A stretch of 64,000 nucleotides of DNA from Amia ocellicauda (lineage: Eukaryota; Chordata; Actinopteri; Amiiformes; Amiidae). The notes under the pieces were generated by a model. It saw nothing but the letters and a program-made list of their open reading frames with translations, did not search any database and was not told where the DNA came from. The position numbers were made by a program, and so were the translations under genes. The DNA is taken from contig NW_027102750.1 of the NCBI RefSeq assembly GCF_036373705.1, forward strand, positions 1 through 64,000. Direction: 5' to 3'. The number at the start of each line of letters is the position of its first letter. The stretch's first letter is position 1. This document shows positions 45,679 through 56,518 of the stretch, in pieces.

Positions 45679-46133
45679 TGCGCAGCAACTGACGTTATGC
45701 AAACGACATCCAGCTGGATAGTGAGTATGGGGTGAAAAGAGCAGGAGAGACGGGAGAGAAAGCAGGCAGCAGCGTCATTGTCGCAGAATATTGAACATAT
45801 GTTCAAAAACACTGCCAAACAGGGTAAGGTTGTTATATGTACTACCTAATCTAACAGTTGAGATAGATAACGCTAACTACGTGCTAGCAAACAGTCGTCA
45901 ACTCCACGCAGAAGGTAGCTAATGTTTTTACTCGTGTGTGTCTGTGTCTGTCAGGATTACACAAAAACTACAAGACCGATTTTCACAAAACTCAGTGGAG
46001 GGGTGTAGCATGGGTCAAGGAAGAACACAGTAAATTCTGACCATTATCCATCCAGTGGGACTAGCTAGCTACAGTGACCGATTCAGAAGATTTTTACCCT
46101 GAATATGTGTGATGTGTCGGTGCTCCATTCACG

Positions 46134-46195
46134 TGTGTGTGTGTGTGTGTGTGTGTGCATGTGTCTGTGTGTCTGTGTGCGTGCATGCGTGTGTT
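46134..46195. repeat. (GT)n microsatellite
   Basis: GT repeat with interspersed CT and GC. Confidence 0.9.
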
Positions 46196-46516
46196 TGGAC
46201 TGAAAAAGGTGGTACATGATCTTGGTAAGCAATTTGACAGCATTGTAGTAAATATTTTCGGTGCATCAAAAAGCGTCCTCGTTAAGATACCAGCAGACAA
46301 GCTAATCCAGCACAAATTAGTGCATAAAAAGTAACCAAAATGAAGTATTTAAACCTCATAATTGAATACAAAATGAGGGGAAAAACTGCAAAAAGGTCCA
46401 CTTTTTGAAAAAAAGAACCCCCCTTCCACTAGGCTGGCTACGGGCCTGTTGCAGGAGATGAGTGACAGCAGAAACAGCGCACACTTAATAGCGCTCTTCC
46501 GGGTCTTTCCGGAGTT

Positions 46517-46588
46517 GCCCGAGTAGCTCAGTCGGGAGCGCGTCAGACTGAAGGTATGAAGCCCCAGGTCCGATCCCTGGCTCTGGCA
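46517..46588 (+). tRNA. tRNA-Phe(GAA)-like, probably a pseudogene
   Basis: The 72-nt cloverleaf has acceptor GCCCGAG with CTCTGGC (six of seven pairs), box A TAGCTCAGTCGG, and anticodon loop CTGAAGG giving anticodon GAA. The anticodon stem has one mismatch and the T-loop is TCCGATC instead of TTCRANY. The sequence is closest to tRNA-Phe. The T-loop change and the repeat context suggest it is not a working gene. Confidence 0.6.
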
Positions 46589-46629
46589 ATGAGCTACACT
46601 GTTTCCACTTCCACACTTTTACTCTGTAC

Positions 46630-46699
46630 AACAATCTGACGCAGAGCAACCATGATTTTACAGCGAAGTGAAATCATGGTCACTCTGCTTCAGATTGTT
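46630..46699 (+). other. long hairpin just downstream of the tRNA-like unit
   Basis: AACAATCTGA..GCAGAG..ACCATGATTT pairs with AAATCATGGT..CTCTGC..TCAGATTGTT around a loop of about 12 nt. The stem is about 26 bp with small bulges. The size and shape resemble a microRNA precursor or an inverted-repeat SINE body. A partly decayed version is in the minus copy near 43640-43700. Confidence 0.7.
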
Positions 46700-48294
46700 C
46701 TGCAAAGTAAAAGCTTTCATTACATGTCGTGTAAAAAAAGTGCAAAAGTCCAAAAGTGTCTTGACAAGTGTTGAAATTAAAGCTAGACCCACGCTAACGC
46801 GATTCTTTAAATCCCAGACGATATTTAAAATGGTGGGCTGCTCACATTTAATGACAGGCAGGATTTCACGGAATTTAGGTCTTTTGCATCATGATGCCCC
46901 AAAACAACTATTGTTATTTGAGGTATTTGAATCAATACTTATGAAAATCAAAATCAAAAACTCAAAATAATGTAACTTGTTTTCGTGGATGTGCTCGACT
47001 CTCATTGGCTGCTGCCGGTCTCGGACCCGAGTCGCATCTTTAATATGAATTGTGTTGAATCTACTCGCCTGCCTGGCGAGCTGCAGGTTTGAGCAGAGGG
47101 CAGCGGCTCATCGGTTAGGCCCCGACCTGCTGCTTTCTGTTCAACCGGACACTTAATGACTCCATTGAATGAACAACCGGCTTAGATTGTACTTTTCAAA
47201 TTGTGTAAAAAAGAGTTGGTTCTTTAATATGTTATTCATACAATTCTATGCTTAACTTAAACCCTCTACAGTTAAAAATAATGAAAATGCTCTGATTAAG
47301 GTTCAATTAAGCAATCGAGAGCTCTGTTGGAACAGATACCACAGGCAGTGCCCATCTTGCCCATCTTGCCAAAGACTATCAACATCAATATTATTAGCAT
47401 TAGTAATGTAACTATTCTCAATTTCCCAGCTGAGCTCACAGACACTTTCACTGACCCCCCCCTCCTTCCTGGGGGGTGAATCCCTTCCTAATTGATAGGG
47501 TATTTCTGTTAGTGAAAGGACTATTTCCATACAATTTCATGACTTTAGACTTTAAACTATATCTCATTCAATGATTTATTTATTTTACATTAAGTTATAC
47601 CTTCAGTAGCTTCCTTATTTTCCCTCATATTCCATTCAACCACCATCACAACTCTCATGCTGAAAGTGGCAGCACATGTCTTTCACACATATCAAACTCC
47701 CTTTTTCCAGCTTCCCAAGCCTTATTAACTCTTAAACCCCTCGTCAACTTCCTCAAACCTTCCTCAACATCGCTCAGACCCACTAAATTGCTCTGTATCC
47801 TAACAGCTGTTCTTTCTCCTTTTCCTAATTTCTTACAAGAAAATTCAAGTTATATTTATTGACATGTATTATTACTATTTATACACACATTTCACTCCAT
47901 TATTTTAACTAAAATATTTACTTAACAAAATATCTTTTAGAAAATAAGCCTTTTAATTGATTTCAATAATGATTCCCAGGTACCTCAGGAAAACAAAGTT
48001 TCAAAAAATGTGTCCAGTCAATGATTTCCCCAATGAAGAGTTTGCGTGAGCACTAAGACTGTCCACCTGCGCGGCTCATATGTCCTTATTGTGTCAACTT
48101 CCTCCTATTGAAGTCCAATCTACACCGGTACATGTTCAGAAGAACTGTTCCCGAAACCAGATTGAACTGATCAATAGTTAATTTCTTACCTACACACTGT
48201 ATTTAGGGATCTTATATCTGGGAATTTCAAAAACTCTTCATTGTGGAACTCACAGCTACCAAATGACCCTTTAATTTCCTGGAGTATCTGGTTA
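46700..48294. other. no recognisable gene
   Basis: AT-rich sequence. The minus frame at 47303-47530 has no family motif. Confidence 0.5.
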
Positions 48295-48299
48295 TCTAT

Positions 48300-48881
48300 T
48301 GAAGACTCTGTATAGGAAGTTGAAGAAAGTGTTTTGTGATAATTATATAATGTTTTATATTAATACTAGCATTAGAAGTAGTTTTGTATACAGACTGAGC
48401 AGATTCGATTTAGCAGGACAAGTAAAGGGTCAACAAGGTTGATTTGTTAGAAACTCCTGTCAGAAATGAAAGATCACCCAGTGCCGAAATAGCCTACAGA
48501 TGTCTGCTGAGAATTTGTTTATGACTTAATCATTTCTCCAGATAGGCAGGAATTGTTTCTGTTAACGAGCGATTGACACTAGGTAAATGACGACCGTGGG
48601 ATCGCATCTTCCTAGTGCACATCAAAGACGGACATCTGCTTTGGATCCATCACCTCTTCACGGGAGGACAGATCATAAAACGGACCCGGACCTGTATCTT
48701 CTGATTGGATGAACGGCCATAAGATGTTACGTCATTTTCCTATAAAGCTGCACTCATGTTGGTAAACATTAAGTTCTCACTGAAGGAATTATGCCTGACG
48801 TGGGGCTTCCGAGCGGCTTGATTAAAGTTCTATTTGCTTTATCTCCACGATTTCTCCACTTATTTCCGAGACGGTTCTACA
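48300..48881 (+). mobile_element. solo LTR with 5-bp target duplication
   Basis: 582 bp, TGAAGACTCTGTATAGG to ACGGTTCTACA. TCTAT is duplicated at 48295-48299 and 48882-48886. TATAAAG lies in the CATTTTCCTATAAAGC stretch near 48740, and ATTAAAG in GATTAAAGTTC near 48820 is a plausible poly(A) signal. It is the same family as 14880-15460. Confidence 0.88.
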
Positions 48882-48889
48882 TCTATGTA

Positions 48890-49557
48890 TTCATATCTTC
48901 ACCATATTTTACTGTTTCCTCAGATTCCCATTTCAGAAATTAGCTCAAATTCAATTTTCAACATTTTATTTTGTAGTTCTGGTTTGTAAAATAGTATTTT
49001 ATTTTTATTTTCTCCTTTAAATGGTTCAATGTTAATTTAGCTCACTTATTCAATGCTTGTCATTTTATATTTCTATAGTATCCTTCAAATTCGTACCCTT
49101 TGACTATTTCACTCATCTTAAATCCAAGGTCTAATTTTAACATTTATTTCAGGTATTTTATGCTGGCCCCAAACATTTTCTGAAAATAAGACTATAATAT
49201 ATAACTATTCTGTTTACATTCTCCTGCCTGGATTTTACATCAGGCTGTCAGGGCTGCACCAGAGTGCTGCTCCTGTGGATTTCAGCCTTTCATTTCCCTT
49301 TAATTTGACTTTATAGAATTTGTCCATAATATGATTTTTAACAAACAAATCCTTGTCCTTCTGGGTCTTAGACGACACCATTACTATTTATTTACTTTAT
49401 TATTACTTTATTTTTATTATTTAGTGTATATTGTGTATTACTTTAACATTATTCTCATAATAGAATATATAATTTATTTATAATTTGTGATGCCTTATGC
49501 ACTCTATATGCACTCTATATACAGTTAAATGTTTAGATCCAGCCTGGAGCTGAACCT
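48890..49557. other. no recognisable gene
   Basis: AT-rich sequence without motifs. Confidence 0.5.
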
Positions 49558-50110
49558 CTGGAGCCACTGGGGAGCTGTTCAGTTGACGGGAGCTCTCTGA
49601 CTCTATTTTAAATCTATATGTGTTTGTTTGTGGGATTATGTGTATTTGATTACATGTTTTCATTGTTTAAACTTGGTTTTATACAAGTCCTTGCCCATAG
49701 TAACAGTTTCTTTGCTTTAATTCATGAATTTATGGTTAGACTTAAACATACTGCTATTAATCAGTCTGTGTAACAGGGCCAAGTGAGTGATTGATTGATT
49801 GGATTTTGCTGATCCTATTAGCTATATTCCAATCAATTGATCTAAAACAGCAATTAACCCGTTTTTTTTTTGTTTTTTTTTGGCTTGTTGTGAATTTTGG
49901 CTTTACATTGAAGAGTTTGTATTGTGTTTTTTTTTTAGTTGAAATTGCTGTTGGAAGATCGTATTTTTTTTTCGCCACACTGCTCGGCCGCACCACTCGC
50001 ACTGACTGAATGTTGTGTTGAGGTGTGTGTGCTGCACCAAACGGGAGCACCGGGACAATGTCATCATACGCAGCACATAAACACAACATTCATACTTTTA
50101 TTCTGTCTTT
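49558..50110 (-). repeat. ~540-bp inverted repeat, right arm
   Basis: Mirror of 42352-42897. Its outer end is followed by a second, partial copy of the sequence GTGAATTTTGGCTTTACATT (seen at 49890 and again at 50127), a local tandem duplication. Confidence 0.85.
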
Positions 50111-51390
50111 TTTTTTTTTTGGATTGTTGTGAATTTTGGCTTTACATTGAAGAGTTTGTATTGTGTTCTTTTTTAGTTGAAATTGCTGTTGTAATTGTGG
50201 TAACTTATATTGGTGTGTTTATTGTATGGTTTATCTGATGTTTATATTGTGGTTTCTTTTCACTTACATTGGTGTTTATTGTATGTTTTTTTTTAGTATT
50301 TCTTTAATGAAGGTCAATTGCGGTTTTATTATAATAATTGGTCGTATGTATTTGAGGGAGAAATTAACTTAACTGTTTAATGGATATTGACTTTTTATGG
50401 ATTGTTTAGTGATACTGTGATTGTTATTCTATTTGCCTAAATTGCACATTGTGTACCCAGCGTATTAAATTGGTTATTAAAAAGACTTGGTTATATACTT
50501 CCTCTTGGCTTTTCACTCTCCCTTTACATCACTAATTTTAGCTTCCAGGGTTATTCGACCGGACCGTCCGGTAAACCAAAGGTGGTGGCAGCTACACGCT
50601 CCTCTGTCAAATCCAGTTAGGACACGACCTTACTAGGACAGGTTTCGTTACAGTACATATTGATGATCCTGTACTGTTATCCTTACCAACAAAGGCAGAT
50701 GTGACAAATGAATGCATAACAATAATATTAGTAAATTGGGTTTGATGTATAAGGTGTTGTAGATTATGCAATAGATCTCAACGTCATTTACTGATAGACA
50801 TCACTCTTTATCACTTTCACTTTTGAAGGAACTGCTTTGTATTCTGTGTATTGTTTTATTGTAGTGCTGCTTCCTTTCTTGGCCAGGTTTTACTTGCAAA
50901 AGTGATTTTATTCTCAATGTAAGCTCAAAGTCAAATAGTTTAAATAAGAAAACAATGTATTGAAATGAGAACATCATGAACCTGTGTAATTATGCTGAAG
51001 GACAAGCACTGAAAGCAGAGAGAATTTTGTGTTTGGCATTGAATAGCCTTAAAGAAAACTATGCCGTTTTTGGAAACTTTCATATTTAAGTTGAATGTAG
51101 GTAAAAACATTCCAGTCACTCTGAAGAGAGAATACAGTTTACTGTGCGAATAAGTAGCCCCTGAATTGAAGATAAAAATCAAAAGTGCTGTTCGTAATTA
51201 GTTTACACTTTTACATCAGATGTCTTGTTTTTGCTTTCCAAATTGAGGAGTTGTGGCATATAATGTAAATGAAGTTACTTCACTAGTAGTGTGATTTCTA
51301 CGTTGTGTATGTGTGTTTGTATATATGAACTCATACATTTTTTAAAGATTGTATTTGGAAAACAAATTCAGGTATAGCACGTGTCCCCCT
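50111..51390. other. no recognisable gene; LTR-like T-rich stretch
   Basis: 50111-50520 is T-rich. It is followed by GACCGGACCGTCCGGT (palindromic) at about 50557 and GGTGGTGGCAGCTACACG. This hints at an LTR and primer-binding region, but matching ends were not found. 50650-51390 is AT-rich and featureless. Confidence 0.4.
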
Positions 51391-51570
51391 TTTGAATGGG
51401 TTCTATATATAACATTTTAAAACGAATGATTCTGTATAGAACGCTATGTTTGGGGGTTCTTCATGTAACCCCTTTGAAGGGGTTCTACATAGAGCCATAA
51501 AGGGATCCACCAGAGCGATTACTCGAGGAACCCTTTATGGTTCTGTGCAGAACAATTTCTTCTAAGAGTG
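51390..51570. mobile_element. MITE with repeated GGTTCTA/AGAACC motifs
   Basis: Contains GAACCCTTTATGGTTCTG, GGGGTTCTACATAGAGCC and TTCTAAGAGTG at 51560-51570. In reverse complement the right end is CACTCTTAGAA, a common fish MITE end. The left end is uncertain. Confidence 0.6.
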
Positions 51571-52246
51571 TGGAGTGTCGCCACACAATTTCTCTCAGAG
51601 GGCTTTTGACCAATGGCAATCCAATCCTGAATGACGTCACCACTATCCTGTTGTACTTTATGGGAGAGATGTATTAAGTAGTTTATAATGAGAAGAATAA
51701 CAATAATCACCTGTTTTTCATAGTTGCCTATAGGTTTTGTAGTTTTGTATCCATTGTCTCCTTCATATTAGGAAAGGAAGTTGATCCATAGCCTACTCAG
51801 AGACAACTGAGAGTTGGTCTCTGAGCAGCAGCACAAAGGGGTCGAGTCTCTCAATGTCCGTGTGTTGGAGATATTCCACCATATTGGTCCCAGCCTTTAA
51901 AACAATGTTAATGAAAGGTACTCACAGTCATTTTAAATATTACATCCTGTAGTGTTTCCTTTCAAAATATGATCTTATTATGACTTGAACTAAATAAATC
52001 CTTTGACCCACTAATACCAAATTACAGTTAGGGGGGCCACAGGTGTGATTTGAAAAAACGATCTTCCATGTCTTTCTGTTGTGTTTTGACCTGGGGATCT
52101 GTAATTGTCCAAGTGGCTACTGCACATGTACTTATTTTATATTAAATGTGTTATTTAATTAGGCTTGGTTCTGGTGAGCATGTACAAGACGTCAGCTTTT
52201 TAAATAACTGTGTGTATTGGATCATACACATTTTAGAAATACTCTC

Positions 52247-53461
52247 TCAAACTTCCCGCATTGGTACCTCACCAGGGAGGTAGAAAACAGCAATAGCATT
52301 GAAAAAGTGTGATTGTAGTTCTGCTCTTCTGCAATATATTTCTACAAGATCAAGAACGGGCTCTGAAAACACTGAGGGTACAGGACGAGGACAGCGAAGC
52401 AATGAGCAACACTTGATACAGGATAAGAGCAACGGATACTTAGAATTTATAGGTGTAGGCCCCGTAGTAAAATATTCCCATCCGTTTTCATGGTACAATA
52501 CTTTGATAATGACCCCCAATAGTCTTTCAAATGCCAGAATATCTGATAAACATTTTTTTTTCTGAATTGAAAACCCTAGCTGGCTATGCATTCGTTTGGC
52601 ACCATCTAACATTTCGGAATCTGTGCATTCTTTACCCTTCCACAGGCGGTACACACTGGCAGCAAAACATAAATTGTTACCTTGGTTTATGTCTATTATT
52701 TTACTAAATAAAATACCTTTTAAGCGCCTCCGCGCACCACCACCACCTTGCATATTTCTAATCACAGTGACCGTTATTCGCAAACTCCCATGTGTTAGAA
52801 TTTCGGTGTGACTTTGTAGTAAATTAGCTATGCTCTCTAAGAAATCTGCAGCGTCCAGCTCCCCCACATTTCGCCTCCTCGATTAGAAAGGATTATTTAA
52901 TGACCCCGAGCTCGGTCTCAGCTGTACAAAATCATTAGGACCCACATTGTGTGATATTTCATTTAGCAATCCTTGCACAGCTCCATGCACAATACGGACA
53001 GCATTCATATAAGATTGTACCAGATCCAGGTTCACAAACCTGAATTCTTCATAAAACTCCATATCCCGAAACCTATTAATTTCTCGGTCATAGCGACGAA
53101 TAATCTCCAAAAACCCCCGAGGAGGGTCCCCGCCAACGCCACCCTCAGCCATTTGTTCATCATTTTCATTATTCATCTCTAACATTGCAGCATCACCACC
53201 CCCAATCTGATTATCATTGTTATTAGCTACCGATGCTAGTTCCTTAGATACATCCTGATCTATATATTCCTGAATTTCCAAGTTTACCGGATGGCCTCCC
53301 GTCTGGAGAGTGTGCAACAGTGTCTGTGACCGTGCTAATTGTGACACATTTGTTCTAAATTTAAGCCTACGCAGCATTCTTTTCGCAGCATTAATTTTAT
53401 TTCTCATTACCCCCCTAATTACACAAGCAGACTGACAGTTTTTGTGCTTCTCCTTTTTCAT
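52247..53461 (-). pseudogene. N-terminal region of a Polinton/adintovirus-like family-B DNA polymerase, with in-frame stop
   Basis: Two open blocks lie in one frame on minus: 53461-52886, then TAA (52885-52883), then 52882-52247. The first block has a basic start (KKEKHKNCQSACVIRG), an acidic Asn/Gly-rich middle, and FRFVNLDLVQSYMNAVRIVH, GLLNEISHNVG. The second has LLQSHTEILTHGSLRITVTV, NMQGGGGARRRL, DINQGNNLCFAASVYRL, and FERLLGVIIKVL. The progression (PF..RRR, LQS, VxVxxxRxxxGGGG+++, then NxLCxAxA) is what I recall from the region before the exonuclease domain of protein-primed polymerases in Polinton/Maverick and related viruses. The TAA falls inside a conserved stretch, so it is probably a break. 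The second block lacks its own ATG before the GGGG motif. No exonuclease or polymerase palm is found downstream, so this is a remnant. Confidence 0.65.
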
Positions 53462-53548
53462 TGTTTGTCAATTGTTGTTTTCAGAATTGGTTGTTTTTTG
53501 TAACAACCCTTCTCGATCGTGCAGAGACTGATTGATTCACAGTGTTAA

Positions 53549-54046
53549 TTACAGATTCATCAAACTCTCATCAGAAACGGGGCAATTCCCTATTTGTTTT
53601 AACAAATTTGTCAAAACATGTATTTTGCACTGAGCGGTGTTTAACGCCTCCACAAGCTGACTTGCTTGCTTGCTAAACACCAGGGCCCTACAATCACCAG
53701 GGGTCTGTATGTCAACACAGGGTGATTGATCACATTTCATCTCAGTATCCCCACTAGTGGTGGCTTTAACCGTGCTTTTACCCCGTTTACCTCTTTTTAC
53801 AGTAGCGGAGCTCGGTCGGTTCACTTTCACACATTGCACCCCCACATCGGTGGTGTCGTGTGCCACCCGGTTTGTCTTACTCAGGGCTTTTCTGGGCGCT
53901 GTGTTTCCCCTTTGTGTGACTGGTGGCTGTCTCCCCCGCTGTAGAACGGACCTCCCTTTATCAGCACGATCGGATCTCTTCAGCTGTTTTCCACTTGACA
54001 CGCCTCTCAAGCAGGGCAATGCAGGCTGTGCCGCATTTTTAGCTAT
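53549..54046 (-). pseudogene. basic ORF upstream of the polymerase-like frame
   Basis: The minus frame is open from a plausible acceptor (TTATTATAG at about 54047) through ALPCLRGVSSGKQLKRSDRA, a Lys/Arg/Ser/Thr-rich stretch (SSATVKRGKRGKSTVK) and ASQLVEALNTAQCKIHVLTN to TAA at 53551-53549. It is in the same frame as the polymerase-like blocks and separated from them by about 90 bp with stops. It may be an upstream exon or the start of the same protein. I do not recognise a domain. Confidence 0.45.
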
Positions 54047-54117
54047 AATAAAACAAACATGTCAATTACACTTTATACAGTGACTTTTCACTACATTTCG
54101 AACAAATACAAAATATA

Positions 54118-54145
54118 ATAATATTATTATTATTATTATTATTAA
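54118..54145. repeat. (ATT)n microsatellite
   Basis: Short ATT repeat in the putative intron. Confidence 0.9.
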
Positions 54146-54329
54146 TAACATTGGTAAAAACGGTGAATGTTACACACCTCCATTCAAAGTTTGCTCTGTG
54201 ACTTGGGGTGGGTGGGGGAGTGCTTAGTTATGTGGGTTAAACAACTGTCAATTCAAAAAACAAACATTGGTCCCATAAATGTACACAATATAATGTTTTA
54301 GAAGATGTAATTAATTTATAATATATAAC

Positions 54330-54419
54330 AACTTGTTCTATGGCATACCATGGAATCTGAATAAAACTGGCCATTAAACGGACCCCATCATCATCAAATG
54401 GACCCCAGTCAGATGCCAT
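54330..54419 (-). CDS. possible first exon (MASDWGPFDDDG...)
   Basis: ATG at 54419 opens MASDWGPFDDDGVRLMASF and could splice at GTATGC (about 54345) towards the frame at 54046. The phases of the obvious donor and acceptor do not agree, so this is only a candidate. It lies head-to-head with the plus-strand gene at 55038. Confidence 0.25.
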
Positions 54420-54789
54420 TATGAAGAGTGTGTCCCTTCATATATTATATTGGATGTGTAAAATTAACTGCTTGGAGCGGCTTATTTATGGGGGGGCAAA
54501 ATGGTATTTCATAATTTTTCTAAGAATCACACAAAATTGTATTCCACATAACATACCAGGAAACCGCCAAAAATGTTGTTCTCATTACAGAATTCAGTTG
54601 GGGCGGAATGTTGGGGTGTCTATTTCACTCCGATAAAGTTGATCTCCAACAGACATCTGTATCTATGCGTGCTATGGTCATGGTCTCACGTTCAAAACAA
54701 CGTGTACACACTGGGTGAGGTGACCATTTGGAGAGATAAATTGTTATCACATATTTGTTATGGACACGAGCCTAATGGGTACAAATGAC

Positions 54790-55037
54790 TGTACCCACGT
54801 GGCACCCATACACGCACCCAACTCCGTCCACACTCCTCCTCCTCTGTATAGCCACTGCCCCCCATTTACCCACGTGTCCCCACACACGCCCCCAACCCCG
54901 CCCACACCCCGCCTCCTCTGTAGAGCCGCCGGCCACCATTTACAGTATAAAGAGCATGCTGGTAAACACAGAAAACATGTCACCCGTTCGGGACAGAACA
55001 GGTCTGCGGTAACTGGTGGAAACCCCCATAGCGCACT
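54790..55037 (+). promoter_or_regulatory. GC-rich promoter with duplicated E-box block and TATA box
   Basis: A ~74-bp block is present twice: CCACGTG at 54795 and again at 54870, CACGCACCCAACTCCG at 54811 and CACGCCCCCAACCCCG at 54885, and CCTCCTCTGTATAGCC and CCTCCTCTGTAGAGCC. The second copy leads directly to TATAAAG at 54946-54952, about 90 bp before the ATG at 55038. The interval separates the plus gene from the minus-strand polymerase-like frames, so it could serve both. Confidence 0.6.
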
Positions 55038-56080
55038 ATGGCTACACCAGCTAAGAAGACACCCCCTAGCGACCACGCTGCTGATGAAGATGCGGGGGCA
55101 CCTAACACAAAATTAAGATGGTCGGAAGACAGGGACCCAAAAGAGGTAACACTTTATTTTACTTTAAAAACGTGTTTAGAATATTATTATTAATTTTAAA
55201 CGTATGCCGGTGTTTACATGCTGTTAGGCCGTATGTGTGTATATATGAATTTCAATGCAAAGTGAATTTAAATGCATGTTTTCTTCTTTGTATGTTTATC
55301 AAAAGAATAGTGTCAGCGCTCCTCCTCTGAGCCCCAGGGATGCTCTCCCAATGTCTGATGAAGACGAAGGTGTCAACACTGGTGATGAGTCTGAAGATGA
55401 TGACAAGGACCATGAACATGGCAGGGAGGATAAAACCTCAGACACTGATGATGGAGTTGGACCATCAATGGAAAGAGAGGTAAATATAGAGGTCCTACAA
55501 CTGTGTTTAGTTGTGTACTTCTTTACTGACCGACACACATTACAGTTTTAAGTGTTATTTTCTTTTCTCTTCATTAGAATAGTGGAGTACCAGACACCAG
55601 TGATATTGATTCCTCTGTCAACTCTTTAAGACCCCGAACAAGATTGAACATTGCATGCTTCTGTTCTTGCCTTGCTAGAACCCACAAGAGTTTTGATTCA
55701 GACAGGGAAGTTCCGAGATATAATTGTAAAAACTATGATGATCATGTAACACTAGTGATGACACACACCATAAAGGGCATTATTGCGCTAGTGTTACAAC
55801 ATTGTATTGGCCGTGAATTAGTTGATAAGTGTGAGGCCTGTCTGATAGGTGACCCCAGCCAAGCACAGCATCTCTGTCTAACTTTAGATCACGAGCAAGG
55901 GAGTGTCTGGAGTAGTGTCGCTCTTATATGTAACAAAATAAGTGTCACCCGCTTTCTAAATGTTGTGTTATGTGTTGCACGTGCCCTATGTGGGCTATGC
56001 ATCACCAGACAGACTGAGAAACAAGTGAAATCTCTTTTGCATAGCTTAGAAACATGCACAAAGGAATTAATGTTTAGTTC
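55038..56080 (+). pseudogene. three-exon acidic, Cys-rich protein gene, 3' end lost to a hAT fragment
   Basis: Exon 1 is 55038-55145 (MATPAKKTPPSDHAADEDAG...), exon 2 is 55306-55479 (NSVSAPPLSPRDALPMSDED, then a long Asp/Glu run), and exon 3 runs from 55578. The junctions are GT-AG and phase 0, joining KE|NSVS and RE|NSGV. Exon 3 contains RLNIACFCSCLARTH, then KCEACLIGDPSQAQHLCL, a CxxC...PSQxxHxC arrangement that could bind zinc. After KELMFS (about 56080) the frame runs into a hAT end and stops at TGA 56177. I recall similar PSQxxHxC proteins beside Polinton-like polymerase genes in fish, but cannot check this. The function is unknown; the acidic middle and Cys cluster suggest a nuclear regulatory role (inference only). 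Confidence 0.6.
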
Positions 56081-56172
56081 CCCCCCCCGCTGTACCGAAC
56101 CCATAACGAACCGAGACTTCAAAACCGAGGTACGTACCGAACTGTCAGTTTTGTGTACCGTAACGTTACACC
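56081..56172. mobile_element. hAT terminal fragment
   Basis: In reverse complement it begins AGGGGTGTAACGTTACGGTA and includes GGTACGTACCTCGG and GGTTCGGTACAGCGG, the familiar end of a fish hAT family. It truncates exon 3 of the gene at 55038. The other end of the element was not seen. Confidence 0.7.
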
Positions 56173-56518
56173 CCTAACAAATGCTGTTAAACGGCATATT
56201 TGAAACAATACATTTTTGGGAAACAGTCGCGGCTATCTAAGTTTATTTATTCAACGTTGCAGAACCTGAAGGGGAGGGAGTCATATCTCAAAGGAGATCT
56301 GATAACACTTTATTTTAAGGGGCCAGAAGTATGCATTAGTTAAGCACAAACACACTCGTAATTAATTTTTAACTTTACATATTAGTCATTATTTATTAAA
56401 CATTTGAAGGATCCACATTCATGCAATAAATAAACATAAACCTAGTAATTAATGATTAACCGAATGCACAGTAAATGCATTTTAGCCATTATTTACAACT
56501 TAGCAAACCATATATTAT
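56173..56518. other. no recognisable gene; possible MITE
   Basis: AT-rich. AACACTTTATTTTAAGGGGC at 56307 resembles the end of a fish MITE. Confidence 0.4.

Noticed and set aside
49772-50653. LTR running from TGTAACAGGG to TTTCGTTACA
   Set aside because: The ends look right, but the inverted copy at 42.7 kb shares sequence on both sides of TGTAACAGGG, so this is not an element boundary. No target duplication was found.
54747-55116. Frames on both strands over the GC-rich interval at 54.8-55.1 kb
   Set aside because: The interval is a tandemly duplicated promoter-like block; the frames are low-complexity.
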